Source: Saprospiraceae bacterium
GTDB lineage: Bacteria > Bacteroidota > Bacteroidia > Chitinophagales > Saprospiraceae
Direction of reading: 5' to 3'
Length of the DNA stretch: 49,358 bases
NCBI GenBank assembly: GCA_019187225.1
Contig: JABAQQ010000057.1
Location: forward strand, 1-49,358
In this document: in pieces, positions 27,701 through 36,411 of the stretch
Layout: each line of letters opens with the position of its first letter
How positions within the stretch are numbered: position 1 is the first letter of the stretch
Notes under the pieces: generated by a model
Database searches by the model: none
What the model saw: only the letters and a program-made list of their open reading frames with translations
Told to the model about the DNA's origin: nothing
Position numbers and translations under genes: made by a program

Positions 27701-30259
27701 CCCTGCGGTCAGTATTCCTTCACGGTGGTGCGCACCCGTACTGCCATTGACGATTGCGGCAATACCGAAGTACATACGCGGAAGATCACCGTAGTGGACA
27801 ATGAAAATCCATTGTTCCTCGGCATGCCCGATACTATTACGATCAAATCGGCCGATTACCCGCCGAATCAGAACTGCACTGTTCCGCTGACGCTTAACAT
27901 CGGACAATACCTGACCGATTGCCAACCCGACAGTTTGATCAACGTGACGAATACTGCACCGCACGGCAACGGCGGTCTCGACATCAGCGGCAACTATGCC
28001 GTTGGAACTTACAATATCAAATTCACGGCAACGGATGCCTGCGGTAACGTCAATACGGATTCGATCGTCGTGCGGGTACTGGACAACAGCATCCCAACCG
28101 TGATTTGTAACGACAACGTGGTAATTTCGCTCGGTACCAATGGTGAAGCGACCATCATGCCCGACGATATTGACCTCGGCAGCACCGACAATTGCGCCAT
28201 TGATACGATGATCCTCTCCCAGTCCACTTTCGACTGCCAGGATCTGGGCATCAATGAGGTCAATCTGACAGTAGTGGACGTGAATGGAAACTCGAACTTC
28301 TGTACGGTAGATGTGAACGTGATGCTCGGCCAGAATGCAGGCTTCTCGCTCACTACCACCGGAACTCCGGAATCGTATTTCGGCGCCAATGATGGTACGG
28401 CAACGGCTGTGGCGACCGGAGGATCGGGTCAGTTCTCCTTTGACTGGAGCAATGGCGCCACTACTTCCGCTATTACCGGACTTGCCGCCGGGACTTACAC
28501 TGTCACGGTGATTGATACCATCAGCGGTTGTTTGCAGGTGGATACTGCTATGGTGGGCGCCGGTGCGATTATTACACTGACCGTTGGCACGGCAGAGGGA
28601 TGCGCCGGTCAAATAGTTACGGTACCTGTGACCGTGAACAATTTCACCAACGTCAACGGCTTCCAGTTTACGCTCCATGCCGGTCTTGACTCGGTCGGCA
28701 CCATACTTGGCCTTGCCAGCAGCAGCATTCATCCCGACATTGCGGCTCAACTCGATGCCAACCTGCTGACCGGCAATAATCTCGGCATTTTCTGGTTCGA
28801 CAGCGCTCTGACTTTGCCCAATGGCACTGTTCTGTTCACTGTGGATATTCTGCTCGGTCTGGATTCAGTGGGATCCACAACTCCGGTCTCCGTTACCAAT
28901 GCGCCGGTAGGCCTCCAGTTCACATTGGACAGCAGCGGAACGCCGGTCGTCGTGAGCATGGTCAATATTATCAATGGCCTGGTGGAGATATCCTGCGGCA
29001 CACCCGACCTCGAAATCGGCGGCGACATCCAGACCTGGAGAGTGCCGACCCAACCGGTTCCGGGTGTTCAGGTATCGCTTACAGGCGGCGTGACGGCCAA
29101 CCAAACCACTGGCGCGCCCGGTACCTACCTCTTCGGCATACCGGACAATACCAACACCACCGTGGAATGCGATAAAGTTACTCCGGGCAATGATGGTCTG
29201 ACCGGCGCCGACGTGCTGCTCATCAAACGCCACGTGCTGAACATTCAGCAACTTGTTTCTCCGTACCAGTATGTCGCGGCGGATGTGAGCGGCGAAGGTC
29301 AACTTTCCCTGATTGACTACGCCCGTATCCAACAGGTTGCACTTGGCTTGCAGCAGCATATCACCGGTTCGCCCGACTGGAAATTTATACCGAAATCCTA
29401 CGTGTTCCCGACGCCCAACCCGATCAGCGTGGCACCGCCGGAAAGCATCAGCCATACTCCCGCCAATATGGACTTCCCCGACGATGACTTCGTGGCGGTG
29501 CGCATGGGCGACGTGAACGGCAGCATTACGCCGACCTTTACCAACGACGACATCGTAGACGACCGCTTCGGCGCTTTCCGTTTCCGGTTGGAAGATCGTT
29601 CGTTCGCTGCCGGCGATATCATCGAAGTACCCTTCACAGCATCGGGCTTTACCGACCGTTCCGGCTACCAGATGACGCTTCGCTTCGACCCGAAAGTGTT
29701 CGAACTGGAAGGAATTGTCCCGGGGATTTTACCCGATATGGGCGATGAGAATTTTGGTGCCATGCGTTTGCACGAGGGGATTCTGACGACGCTCTGGGTA
29801 ACTGCAGAGCCGATGTCCATTGCCGACGGCGAAACGCTCTTCACGCTGAAATTCAAAGTTTTGCGCAATGGATCATCCCTGGCTGAAGTGTTGCAACCTG
29901 CTTCCGATATCACCCGTGCCGAAGGTTACGACCGCGACGGCAACCCGCTGAAACTCGATTTCGAGTTTGTAGAGGGGCTGAACAGCGTCGAATATGCTAC
30001 CTTCGCGCTTTATCAAAACCAACCCAACCCGTTCAATGAGACGACAACCGTTGGCTTCCGCCTCCCGGAAAGCGGACGTGCGGCGTTCCGCGTATTCAAC
30101 GCATCGGGCCAGTTGGTGAAAACGGTGGTAGGCAATTTTGAAAAAGGGTACAACGAACTGACGTTCCGCCGCGACGAATTCGGTGCACCGGGCGTGTACT
30201 ATTACGAACTCGAAACCACCGGGAACAGCGACCGCAAAAAGATGATTTTGATGGATTGA
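21710..30259 (+). CDS. Giant HYR-repeat surface protein with cohesin-like, dockerin-like and type A T9SS domains
   Basis: About 2,849 residues. Signal peptide 1-29 (RRWAMAVATFVCLLAGQSAYGQ). Residues about 135-2207 hold some 22 HYR-type modules, seen as repeated ends like STCTFDVTITD and TNTCSFTVTVVD plus SDNC motifs. Then come one SprB-like repeat (about 2214-2284; FDWSNGATTSAITGLAAGTY), a cohesin-like fold (about 2287-2427; VNGFQFTLHAGLD), a dockerin-like pair of Asp-rich helices (about 2492-2560; GNDGLTGADVLLIKRHVL, DVSGEGQLSLIDYARIQQV), a second cohesin-like domain (about 2622-2760) and a T9SS type A sorting domain (about 2764-2849; NQPNPFNETTTVGFRLPESG). Secreted by T9SS and anchored at the surface, it is probably an adhesin or scaffold. 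It forms a same-strand group with the next three genes. Confidence 0.92.
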   Translation: MNNSTTPRRWAMAVATFVCLLAGQSAYGQCGDFVTEPAPGIVNITLNLTAMNGTTVDLNSTVMLAYGFAIDPACSYEISPVSDFSSGVVTLPYTFDCSDIGAAQTWYVRVNGPAGPSTLNGNFRQLNITINDNILPLIGDTGNPPPFSNDPGFCSYSGGVPGAAMTLIAWPGVPGAGQYTDNCNANLFYTLTGATTGSGGGDVSGLTFNVGVTTVTYTVTDNDGNSASDQFSITVVDTEPPVANCGITPSYFFNTSDDVPGDCATQLIMTFGASDNCPGVTGSWAVTGATTASGSGTSGSAFFNLGLSLVTFTAMDAAGTTSTCTFDVTITDNEVPAITCPANATKNTDPGVCTYTTVGSEFDATGMSDNCSITFSGTNPMNSVDGTNTLSGEAFSLGNTVVTWEVADDNGNTNTCSFTVTVVDNQNPIVTHTFPLSYNVNVTPGDCSATVTIERPNIGLLCLIPIFDNYTVTDNCSITNFAPVEGPAVVNGTTDPNFLNAVQALDVCDPTTKFVAIQFPVGTTTIPYTWCDDNGNCTTITLTIVVNEPEAPTALCKPAGTVVLSLDANGQATLLASQVDNGSSDNCGAVVLSVAPNTFTCANVGNNPVTLTVDDFSPLSPSSTCNTSITVVDVQPPVVNCPTNIVISAGANCETNASAITGLAMTMQPNGSALSGPGQYQDNCGVTMINYLLTGANFTGPASGAYPIPNTVNFKKGLTPVTYTFKDAAGNSSACSFNVNVDDLLAPTTANCPSPAPVNANLGGCLAAVTWTPPTFTDNCPGSVNVTSTHNPGTFFYFGTTQVTYTAVDAAGNVGTCTFNIVVNDIQAPVANCKNITVALNAGGTVTVNPNQVDNNSTDNCFFNYTSAPATYTCVNMGPNTYTLVITDGGGLTSTCNATVTVTDNLAPVITNCGAFTPSQVNLDANCSGTLNAAVYAGNFIITDNTLNSTPSCALTFEVDVDGSGFTPSYTWNCADVGTNVVTFRVKDVFGNSAVCTKTIIVNDVTAPIINNANSIAPPSITIECDDYDPLDFTTLGQITLADVTDACDDACSDVIDISYSDGFSFGPCDNEYFITRTWTVEDQAGNQTFHVQLFTIVDTEAPTFSGVQTLVNLQANNQNEVPPCAIPHTVELFPFNVSDNCTSNFNDFTIGYVVNFPVGSISGSGATVTTNFPIGTSTVTFTVTDPCGNANQIAISVVVDDVDGPVINEPFGFFFGNTQTVCDSVFTILNATGNCGNNFTWYRPYDLGLDFLDCSTHTVTETISDPTVQSAINASSPFDYTNPPFFSIHPTTFFPVGETVITYLATDVVGNTTTCAFTVKVLDTQAPDVTCPPSQNLSIASGCVGVTTVPNYLNGVQVTDNCPNNVSLTQSPAAGTLLSDIVNPVQAGETFTVKIKATDNEANSLSDSCTFTVTLFDGTAPVPDVPILPVITSFCGKDTVEAPSATDCDGSMFVTIYGTPSVPVMGILPPFLPGGPPRYILNAGNYAITWSYTDPQNNTTTQLQSVQIFVDVFPPTANCKPPFSVNLSAAGDYALSISEVDNGSFDQHGCGPVTLSLNPAVLTCSNLNTPANVSLIVKDINNNVAQCVTSVTVNDVTAPVMSPIPANDTLEACDLIPAPANITASDVCDANVDITYKQDTITFVNAYRYTIRRTWKATDDSGNSSTGTQIITVLDTKAPVFAAATPDTIVVVTDLNNMDCKDTVAINVAPLVDDCDSTTLTITNSRTGQGANYSEILPTGTYSLIFTAKDGNNNSSTHSIVLIIRDGTNPIAACINGVSVSLQSSGTVTVTSANINANSSDNCTPQNLLDLKIQRLDPLGAITTSIIFDCDDADGVTQHPVKLYVKDQAGNESTCETYIVVQDNVFPVITSCPPNKTLQCTADFSPAANGTAVATDNCTVASITFADSTVTDTNGVYCNFVYRVWQVLDQANNLTTCVQILNVQDTVAPVLSSYAPDDTVSCSQGLPSPALVTATDNCTPNVVVTLQQDTIDIAQGPCGQYSFTVVRTRTAIDDCGNTEVHTRKITVVDNENPLFLGMPDTITIKSADYPPNQNCTVPLTLNIGQYLTDCQPDSLINVTNTAPHGNGGLDISGNYAVGTYNIKFTATDACGNVNTDSIVVRVLDNSIPTVICNDNVVISLGTNGEATIMPDDIDLGSTDNCAIDTMILSQSTFDCQDLGINEVNLTVVDVNGNSNFCTVDVNVMLGQNAGFSLTTTGTPESYFGANDGTATAVATGGSGQFSFDWSNGATTSAITGLAAGTYTVTVIDTISGCLQVDTAMVGAGAIITLTVGTAEGCAGQIVTVPVTVNNFTNVNGFQFTLHAGLDSVGTILGLASSSIHPDIAAQLDANLLTGNNLGIFWFDSALTLPNGTVLFTVDILLGLDSVGSTTPVSVTNAPVGLQFTLDSSGTPVVVSMVNIINGLVEISCGTPDLEIGGDIQTWRVPTQPVPGVQVSLTGGVTANQTTGAPGTYLFGIPDNTNTTVECDKVTPGNDGLTGADVLLIKRHVLNIQQLVSPYQYVAADVSGEGQLSLIDYARIQQVALGLQQHITGSPDWKFIPKSYVFPTPNPISVAPPESISHTPANMDFPDDDFVAVRMGDVNGSITPTFTNDDIVDDRFGAFRFRLEDRSFAAGDIIEVPFTASGFTDRSGYQMTLRFDPKVFELEGIVPGILPDMGDENFGAMRLHEGILTTLWVTAEPMSIADGETLFTLKFKVLRNGSSLAEVLQPASDITRAEGYDRDGNPLKLDFEFVEGLNSVEYATFALYQNQPNPFNETTTVGFRLPESGRAAFRVFNASGQLVKTVVGNFEKGYNELTFRRDEFGAPGVYYYELETTGNSDRKKMILMD

Positions 30260-30264
30260 TATTT

Positions 30265-30428
30265 CGGACGTTGGACTTTTTGATGTTGGACTTTTTGACG
30301 TTGGACGTTGGACAGATGACGAGTGGCAATTTCACAAATAACAATTTTAGAATGGCCATTTTTTGTTAATCATCTTGTCCAAAATCCAAAGTCAAAAAAT
30401 CCAACGTCCAACAGTCCATCGTCCGGAC
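30265..30428 (+). repeat. Large low-complexity hairpin between the two surface protein genes
   Basis: The left arm (about 30265-30313) is built of CGTTGGACTTTTTGA words, the right arm (about 30376-30428) of TCAAAAAATCCAACGTCC words; their best stretch pairs at 14 of 15 bases. The loop holds the palindrome AATGGCCATT. It occupies most of the gap before ATG 30471. Confidence 0.78.
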
Positions 30429-30470
30429 TTTCATTTGGCAACTATTTCTAATTGCTTGATAATTAAAACC

Positions 30471-33400
30471 ATGAGAAATATCCTACTAATCCTGACTCTC
30501 TTCGCGTCGCTCGTGTTCACACGGGAAGCGGTTGCCCAGACGGTCACTTTGAAAGCCGATACAATCAACATCAGCTGCACCTCGTCCGATACGTTTCTGA
30601 TCCCCATCCGGGTTGAAAATTTTCAGAATATCGGTTCGTTTCAGTTTACCCTGATGTGGGATACGGCCAAACTCGACTATGCCTACACCACTCCTCTCAA
30701 CCTCTTGCTCCAGGGTGCAGGCGTAGATTATGATTCCAATACCACCCAAATCAATCAGGGAAAAATCGCTTTCATCTGGACAAAAACGACCGGCGCGAGC
30801 CTTCCCAACGATTCGATCATTTTTAACCTCGCGTTCCGGCGCATCGGAGGCGCTTTCGCTTCGCTGATGTTCGTCAACACACCGGTGCCCGTCGAGGTGG
30901 CCAACGTCAATGCCGACATCCTTCCTGTAGTCACCGTGACCGGAGGCGTGAAGCCGATTGATGACAAGGCACCTGTGGTCTTTTGTCCGGACAATGTAAC
31001 CGTACAGGGCACTGGCCCGACGCCGGTCAATGGTATCGCACCGGACAGCATCACGGACAACTGCGCTCCTGTGGCCAACATCGGATGGGCCTCCGCCGGC
31101 GCGACGGTGACGAGCCAGCCCAACGACCCCGATGCCAGTGGCTTCCCGTTCAACATCGGTCTTTCAACCGTGACCTATACGGTGTCCGATGCGGGTGGCA
31201 ATACCGCGACGTGTTCATTTACAGTAACCGTAGAACTTTCGTTCAGCAGTGATACACTGACGATCATCGCCCAAAATGCGACGGTCTCCTGCAGCCAGAC
31301 GGTGAGTATCAACATTACCGCCATCAATTTCGATTCGATCGGTTCGCTCCAATTCTCATTGGGCTGGGATACAGGTGTGCTTCAATTCAGTTCCGTCAGC
31401 AATTTCAATCCGGCATTGCAACTTGTTCTGGGCGACAACTTCAATACGACCCAATCTGCCAACGGCTTGCTGGCGTTTTTGTGGACGGCCAATCCGCCCG
31501 AAGGCGTGACGCTACCGCCCGGCGCTACCTTGTTCACCATCAATCTGAACGTGCAAACGGGTGGTGGAAATAATTCCAATCTTACCTTCGGCGATGTTCC
31601 CGTCGTTCGGGAAGCATATTCCAATGCCAGCGGTTCGCCGGAGGAGGTCGCCGCATTCTGGATCAACGGCGCCGTCAATGTTATAGACGATGTTCCGCCC
31701 ATTCTTGAATGTCCCGGAAATGTGTCGCTCGACTTGCCTCCCGGTAACAGCAATGTTCAGGTGAACGACCTCGAACCCGAAGCCTTGCTCGACAATTGCG
31801 GAGGCAATGTCGGCCTGGCTTATATGCGGACCGGCGCTACCTCCGGATCCGGCACAGGCAACGCCAACGGCACCTACAATCCGGGCGTGACGACCGTGAC
31901 TTATACTGCGACCGATGCTGCGGGCAACACCAGTACTTGCTCCTTCACCGTAACGGTAAACGCAGCCGGTATTCTGACGCTTTTACTGGATTCCGTGCAA
32001 GTAGATTGCCAATCCGGCGGCGGCCAGGTAGCGGTGAATGTTTCCGTGGAAAACTGGGACGATATCTTCGGACTGCAATTCCAGGTGGAATGGGATGAGA
32101 CGGTGCTTCAGTTCGATACTTTCGGCAATTTCAATGCGGGACTCAACCTGACTCCCGCCGATTTCGGCGCTACCCAAACCGGCAACGGCATTCTTTCATT
32201 TTTTGCCGGCGGCCCCAGCAGCAACTGGCCGCAATTGCCCGACAGCAGCGTTATTTTTACGATCTATTTTAATATCCTGAACGCAGGGGGCACATCGGCG
32301 ATCTCCTTCACCGGTTTTATTGAAGCCATCAACAGCACCATCAATACGGTGCCGGTGACGACGGTGGGTGGTTATTTCTCCGCCGGAGCCGATAACACGC
32401 CTCCGGTCGTGGAATGCCCTCAAAATATTACGGTGGATATTGCGGGCAACGATTGCAGTACCAACGTCAATATCCCACTCCCCATCGCCAGCGATGCGTG
32501 CAGCGGAGTGGATTCCATTACGCGTGTTCCTTCGAGCGATATTTTCAATTCAGGTGTGACCTCGGTCATTTTTACGGTGACAGACAGTGCCGGCAATTCG
32601 GCCGCCTGCTCGTTGCTGGTAACGGTGAACGACAACGCGCCGCCGTTTTTCACCGATTGTCCGACCGGTATCACGACACCGGCGCCCGGCTTCAACTGTC
32701 AAACGCTGGTGAACTGGCAACCGCCGGTAGCTTCCGATCCCTGCGGCCAGGCCAACCTGACGATTACTTCCAATTATACCCCCGACAGCCTTTTCTCCGT
32801 CGGCCAGACGATGGTATTGTATACCGTTACGGATGCATCGGGTAATTCGGCCAATTGCAGTTTCCTTGTCGCCATACAGGATACCGCCGCGCCGATCATC
32901 ACCTGCCCGGGCGACCTGACCGTATCGCCTGACGGCAGCCCCAACTGCGGCGCCGTGGTGGACTACGGCCTGCCACTGGCCTTCGACAATTGCGATACCA
33001 GCGTCATAGTGGTCATCAATACCGGTGACCCCGCTCCGGGCGATACCTTCCCTGCCGGAACGACCCCGGTGACATACTTTGCCACCGACGGTTCCAGCAA
33101 TGTCTCATCTTGTTCGTTCAGCATCACAGTCGTAGACAACGAAGGCCCCGTGCTCATATGCCCGGACAGCATCGTGGTGACAGCCGCTCAGGATACCTGC
33201 GGTGCTCCGGTGGAGTGGCCCGCCGTAACGGCCTCCGATGCCTGCGACGGGCCCCTGACACCGACTTCCAGCTTCCAACAGGGGCAGTTCTTCCCGGTAG
33301 GTACCACATTGGTTCCTTACACAGCTACCGATGCATCGGGTAATTCGGGTAATTGCAGTTTCACCATCACGGTGACGGAAACTGTACCACCGATCATCTT

Positions 33401-35234
33401 GGGCTGCCCTGCCGACCGTGATATTTTGTTGCAATCCGGTCAATGCGATACTACCGTATCCTGGGACCCTCCGGCGGCAACTGACAACTGTTTGTTGGAT
33501 TCGTTCACTGCCAGCAACCCTCCCGGTTCGGTATTTCAGGCCGGTACGACAATAGTTACCTACACAGCAGCGGATGCTGCGGGCAATACGACCACCTGCT
33601 CGTTTACTGTCAATTTAATAGACGAAATCGCGCCGTCATTGAGCAATTGTCCGCAGGATACCACCTACAACAACGTAGGCCCGTGCGGCATCATTGTCAC
33701 CTGGCCCGATCCCGTTGCATCAGACAATTGCACGCCGCCATCCGAGCTCATTATTACCTCCACCCACATGTCGGGTGATACGTTCTACAATGGGCAGATC
33801 AACAATGTAGTCATCACCGTTTTTGACGCCAGCAATAATTCGTTCTCCTGCGAGTTTACCATTGTAGTCAACACCGATGATCCGCCAAGTTGGACCAATG
33901 TTCCGCAAAACATTGTCATCACAGGTTGTCCGCAAACGGCAACCTGGACGCCTCCGACACCGGCCGGCGTTTGTGAACTGGATACCATCTTCTCCACGCA
34001 CCAACCGGGCGCTTTCTTCGGGACCGGCACTACCAATGTGACCTATTCGTGGGTGGATGCCATTAAGGGAGATACTACTTCCGTGACATTTACCGTAACC
34101 GTCGGTGAAACCGAACCCCCGGTAATGGATTGTCCGTCCGGCCCTGTCGTGGTGAATGCCGGCGGCGCCATCATATCCAATCCCGGCCAATTCCTTTTGC
34201 TTGCAGATACGGCGGCAGGTTGCACCGGAGCAGTACTGGAGTTTGGATTGCCTTCGGCGACGGACAACTGTGGCATTGATACGCTCTCACAAACGGATGG
34301 TTTATTGTCGGGTGCAGTATTCCCGGTTGGCCTGGATACGCTGGCCTTTACGGCGTTGGATTCTTCAGGCAACACGACCGTTTGTTTGGTTGCGATTGAC
34401 GTTCAGGGATTACCGGATCTGAATGTAACTTCAATGCCTGCCCTCGGCTGCCTGAACGATAGCGTAACGGTGACAGCCACTCCAATTCCCGGCGCTACCT
34501 ACACCTGGACCTTCGGCGATGAAACGCTCGACGACACAGGCAACACGATTGTGATCCCGGAGTTTGCCGAAGCCAATGAAGGGACTTACACTGCCGTCGC
34601 TACCATAAACGGCTGTTTCATACCCTCCTCTTCCACGACTATCGGGTTGGCAACCGCTCCCGATGCCGTGGACGATACGGACATTTTCGTGATGCCGGGT
34701 GATACGGTGTTTTTCAATATTCTGGAGAATGACGTGCTGGTTCCGCTGTCCGATTTCGATATTACGAATGTGAGTGCACTGAATGGATTGATCAATCTGG
34801 GCAACGGCTTGTTCGCCTTCATTGATTCGACGGGCAGGGGAGGCAATTTTGTATACGAAGTGTGCTCGAAATCCTGCCCCGACTTGTGCGACGACGCGCA
34901 GGTGACCATCCGGGTACAGGACGACCGTGAATGCCGGGTGCCCAACATTTTCACTCCCAACGGCGATAATATCAACGATTGGCTGGTCATCCCTTGCCTC
35001 GACTCCGGTTTGTATCCGGATAATTCGCTCGTGGTGTACAATCAGTGGGGCGACAAGGTATATGAAGCGTCGCCCTATTCCAATAACCTTCAAAGCGGCA
35101 ATGATGGAGTGCCGTGGCGCGGTACGCTCGATGGCAAACCAGGTCAGGACCTGCCCGATGCCACGTATTTCTACATATTCAAACCGGGGTCGGGTGAGCC
35201 AACCATCAAAGGTTTTGTTGAAATATTCCGTTGA
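30471..35234 (+). CDS. HYR/cohesin-like surface protein with CHU_C (type B T9SS) domain
   Basis: About 1,587 residues from ATG 30471. MRNILLILTLFASLVFTREA is the start of the signal peptide; an in-frame ATG at 30363 lies in the repeat. Three cohesin-like domains (about 25-160, 260-405, 500-640) share IGSFQFTLMWD, IGSLQFSLGWD and IFGLQFQVEWDETVLQF. They alternate with and precede about ten HYR modules (ends like TATCSFTVTV, SGNCSFTITV) up to about 1320. An Ig-like segment (YTWTFGDETLDD), a cadherin-like segment (DAVDDTDIFVMPGD) and the gliding-motility-associated C-terminal domain CHU_C follow (about 1470-1587; VPNIFTPNGDNINDW, GDKVYEASPY, DATYFYIFKPG). CHU_C is a type B sorting signal, usually needing a PorP/SprF partner, which is encoded next. 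Confidence 0.92.
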   Translation: MRNILLILTLFASLVFTREAVAQTVTLKADTINISCTSSDTFLIPIRVENFQNIGSFQFTLMWDTAKLDYAYTTPLNLLLQGAGVDYDSNTTQINQGKIAFIWTKTTGASLPNDSIIFNLAFRRIGGAFASLMFVNTPVPVEVANVNADILPVVTVTGGVKPIDDKAPVVFCPDNVTVQGTGPTPVNGIAPDSITDNCAPVANIGWASAGATVTSQPNDPDASGFPFNIGLSTVTYTVSDAGGNTATCSFTVTVELSFSSDTLTIIAQNATVSCSQTVSINITAINFDSIGSLQFSLGWDTGVLQFSSVSNFNPALQLVLGDNFNTTQSANGLLAFLWTANPPEGVTLPPGATLFTINLNVQTGGGNNSNLTFGDVPVVREAYSNASGSPEEVAAFWINGAVNVIDDVPPILECPGNVSLDLPPGNSNVQVNDLEPEALLDNCGGNVGLAYMRTGATSGSGTGNANGTYNPGVTTVTYTATDAAGNTSTCSFTVTVNAAGILTLLLDSVQVDCQSGGGQVAVNVSVENWDDIFGLQFQVEWDETVLQFDTFGNFNAGLNLTPADFGATQTGNGILSFFAGGPSSNWPQLPDSSVIFTIYFNILNAGGTSAISFTGFIEAINSTINTVPVTTVGGYFSAGADNTPPVVECPQNITVDIAGNDCSTNVNIPLPIASDACSGVDSITRVPSSDIFNSGVTSVIFTVTDSAGNSAACSLLVTVNDNAPPFFTDCPTGITTPAPGFNCQTLVNWQPPVASDPCGQANLTITSNYTPDSLFSVGQTMVLYTVTDASGNSANCSFLVAIQDTAAPIITCPGDLTVSPDGSPNCGAVVDYGLPLAFDNCDTSVIVVINTGDPAPGDTFPAGTTPVTYFATDGSSNVSSCSFSITVVDNEGPVLICPDSIVVTAAQDTCGAPVEWPAVTASDACDGPLTPTSSFQQGQFFPVGTTLVPYTATDASGNSGNCSFTITVTETVPPIILGCPADRDILLQSGQCDTTVSWDPPAATDNCLLDSFTASNPPGSVFQAGTTIVTYTAADAAGNTTTCSFTVNLIDEIAPSLSNCPQDTTYNNVGPCGIIVTWPDPVASDNCTPPSELIITSTHMSGDTFYNGQINNVVITVFDASNNSFSCEFTIVVNTDDPPSWTNVPQNIVITGCPQTATWTPPTPAGVCELDTIFSTHQPGAFFGTGTTNVTYSWVDAIKGDTTSVTFTVTVGETEPPVMDCPSGPVVVNAGGAIISNPGQFLLLADTAAGCTGAVLEFGLPSATDNCGIDTLSQTDGLLSGAVFPVGLDTLAFTALDSSGNTTVCLVAIDVQGLPDLNVTSMPALGCLNDSVTVTATPIPGATYTWTFGDETLDDTGNTIVIPEFAEANEGTYTAVATINGCFIPSSSTTIGLATAPDAVDDTDIFVMPGDTVFFNILENDVLVPLSDFDITNVSALNGLINLGNGLFAFIDSTGRGGNFVYEVCSKSCPDLCDDAQVTIRVQDDRECRVPNIFTPNGDNINDWLVIPCLDSGLYPDNSLVVYNQWGDKVYEASPYSNNLQSGNDGVPWRGTLDGKPGQDLPDATYFYIFKPGSGEPTIKGFVEIFR

Positions 35235-35237
35235 AAT

Positions 35238-35346
35238 GGTTATTGGTTATCGGTTATTGGTTATCGGTTAAAAAGTCAGTCTGTTTTTTCAAAGACGAAA
35301 CACTATTTACCGATAACCAATAACCGATAACTAATAACCCATAACC
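35238..35346 (+). repeat. Hairpin of GGTTATTGGTTATC words
   Basis: The left arm 35238-35270 and right arm 35309-35339 are reverse complements over about 31 bases with one mismatch (ACCGATAACCAATAACCG on the right). It lies between the CHU_C protein and the PorP/SprF gene. Confidence 0.85.
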
Positions 35347-35355
35347 TTTCTTACA

Positions 35356-36300
35356 ATGAAAAAACTCTTATTCTCCCTTTTTATACTGACCGCCTGCCTC
35401 CGGCTTTCTGCTCAGCAGGACCACCACTATTCGCAGTTTATGTACAATAAACTCTATTACAACCCCGCCTATGCGGGTACGCGTGGTGTGCCGACGATCA
35501 CAGGCATCTTCCGCAGTCAATGGATGGGCTTCGACGGAGCGCCCCAATCCGGCCTGCTCAGCGTTAACTCGCCCTTCCTGACGCCCCGCGTCGGTATTGG
35601 TGGAGTGCTGTCTATGAAAAAAATAGGCTTGAACCGCGATTTCACAGGTTCACTGGCCTATTCCTATGAGTTGATAAAACTGGAAAATGCCTCTGTGCGT
35701 GCCGGTATTCAGGGCTCCATCCGTTCGCTGAGCATAGCGTTCGACGATGCCACTCCCGTGGTAGGCGACCCTTCTCTCGATAACCAGCAGGTCAATTCCA
35801 TTTACGGGAATGTTGGTGCGGGTGTTTACGCTACTTTTGCCCAGCGCTACTACCTTGGTTTTTCCGTCCCCCATATCTACAGAAACACGATCGGAATACC
35901 CAATCCCAATGCCTACCAAATTGCCAGGGAGTCTCCGCACTTTTATGCAACTGCCGGTGGGATTTTTCCGCTCAGCGAAGACATCAACCTGATGCCGGCC
36001 GTATTGATCAAGTACGTACAGCACGCGCCTTTGGACGCCGACGTCAACGTGAACCTTGACATCCATCAAAAAGTGACGGCAGGTCTGTCGTATCGCGTGG
36101 GGGGCAATGGCGCGGGCGAATCCGTTGACCTGCTTGTTATGTGGCAGGCATCGCCCCAGATCGGAATCGGAGCAGCCTACGATTTTTCATTGTCGGATGT
36201 GAAAGACTACAATGCCGGCTCGATAGAGGTGCTGTTTCAGGCGGATTTGAAAAAACCAAATAAAAAGAAGGGGGTTTTCAGCCCGCGGTTTTTTATGTAG
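35356..36300 (+). CDS. PorP/SprF family type IX secretion membrane protein
   Basis: 314 residues, signal peptide about 1-20 (MKKLLFSLFILTACLRLSAQ). QDHHYSQFMYNKLYYNPAYAGTRG is the diagnostic PorP/SprF N-terminus; amphipathic beta strands follow (GIGGVLSMKKIGLNRDFTGSLAYSYELIKL, RYYLGFSVPHIYRN, VTAGLSYRVGG) and the end runs GIGAAYDFSLSDVKDYNAGS. Members are outer-membrane beta-barrels that help export and attach T9SS cargo with type B (CHU_C) domains, as SprF does for SprB in Flavobacterium. Direct adjacency to a CHU_C protein suggests it is the dedicated partner. Only about 120 bases, filled by a hairpin, separate the two genes. Confidence 0.93.
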   Translation: MKKLLFSLFILTACLRLSAQQDHHYSQFMYNKLYYNPAYAGTRGVPTITGIFRSQWMGFDGAPQSGLLSVNSPFLTPRVGIGGVLSMKKIGLNRDFTGSLAYSYELIKLENASVRAGIQGSIRSLSIAFDDATPVVGDPSLDNQQVNSIYGNVGAGVYATFAQRYYLGFSVPHIYRNTIGIPNPNAYQIARESPHFYATAGGIFPLSEDINLMPAVLIKYVQHAPLDADVNVNLDIHQKVTAGLSYRVGGNGAGESVDLLVMWQASPQIGIGAAYDFSLSDVKDYNAGSIEVLFQADLKKPNKKKGVFSPRFFM

Positions 36301-36411
36301 AAAATCCGGTTGAAGTTGAACCGGTGGAGAACAAGTGAATCCCTGCGTTTTGCGTTATAACCGGTTCATCATTAATGTCATCTTAATTTTATTAATCTTT
36401 TACCGAAAATC

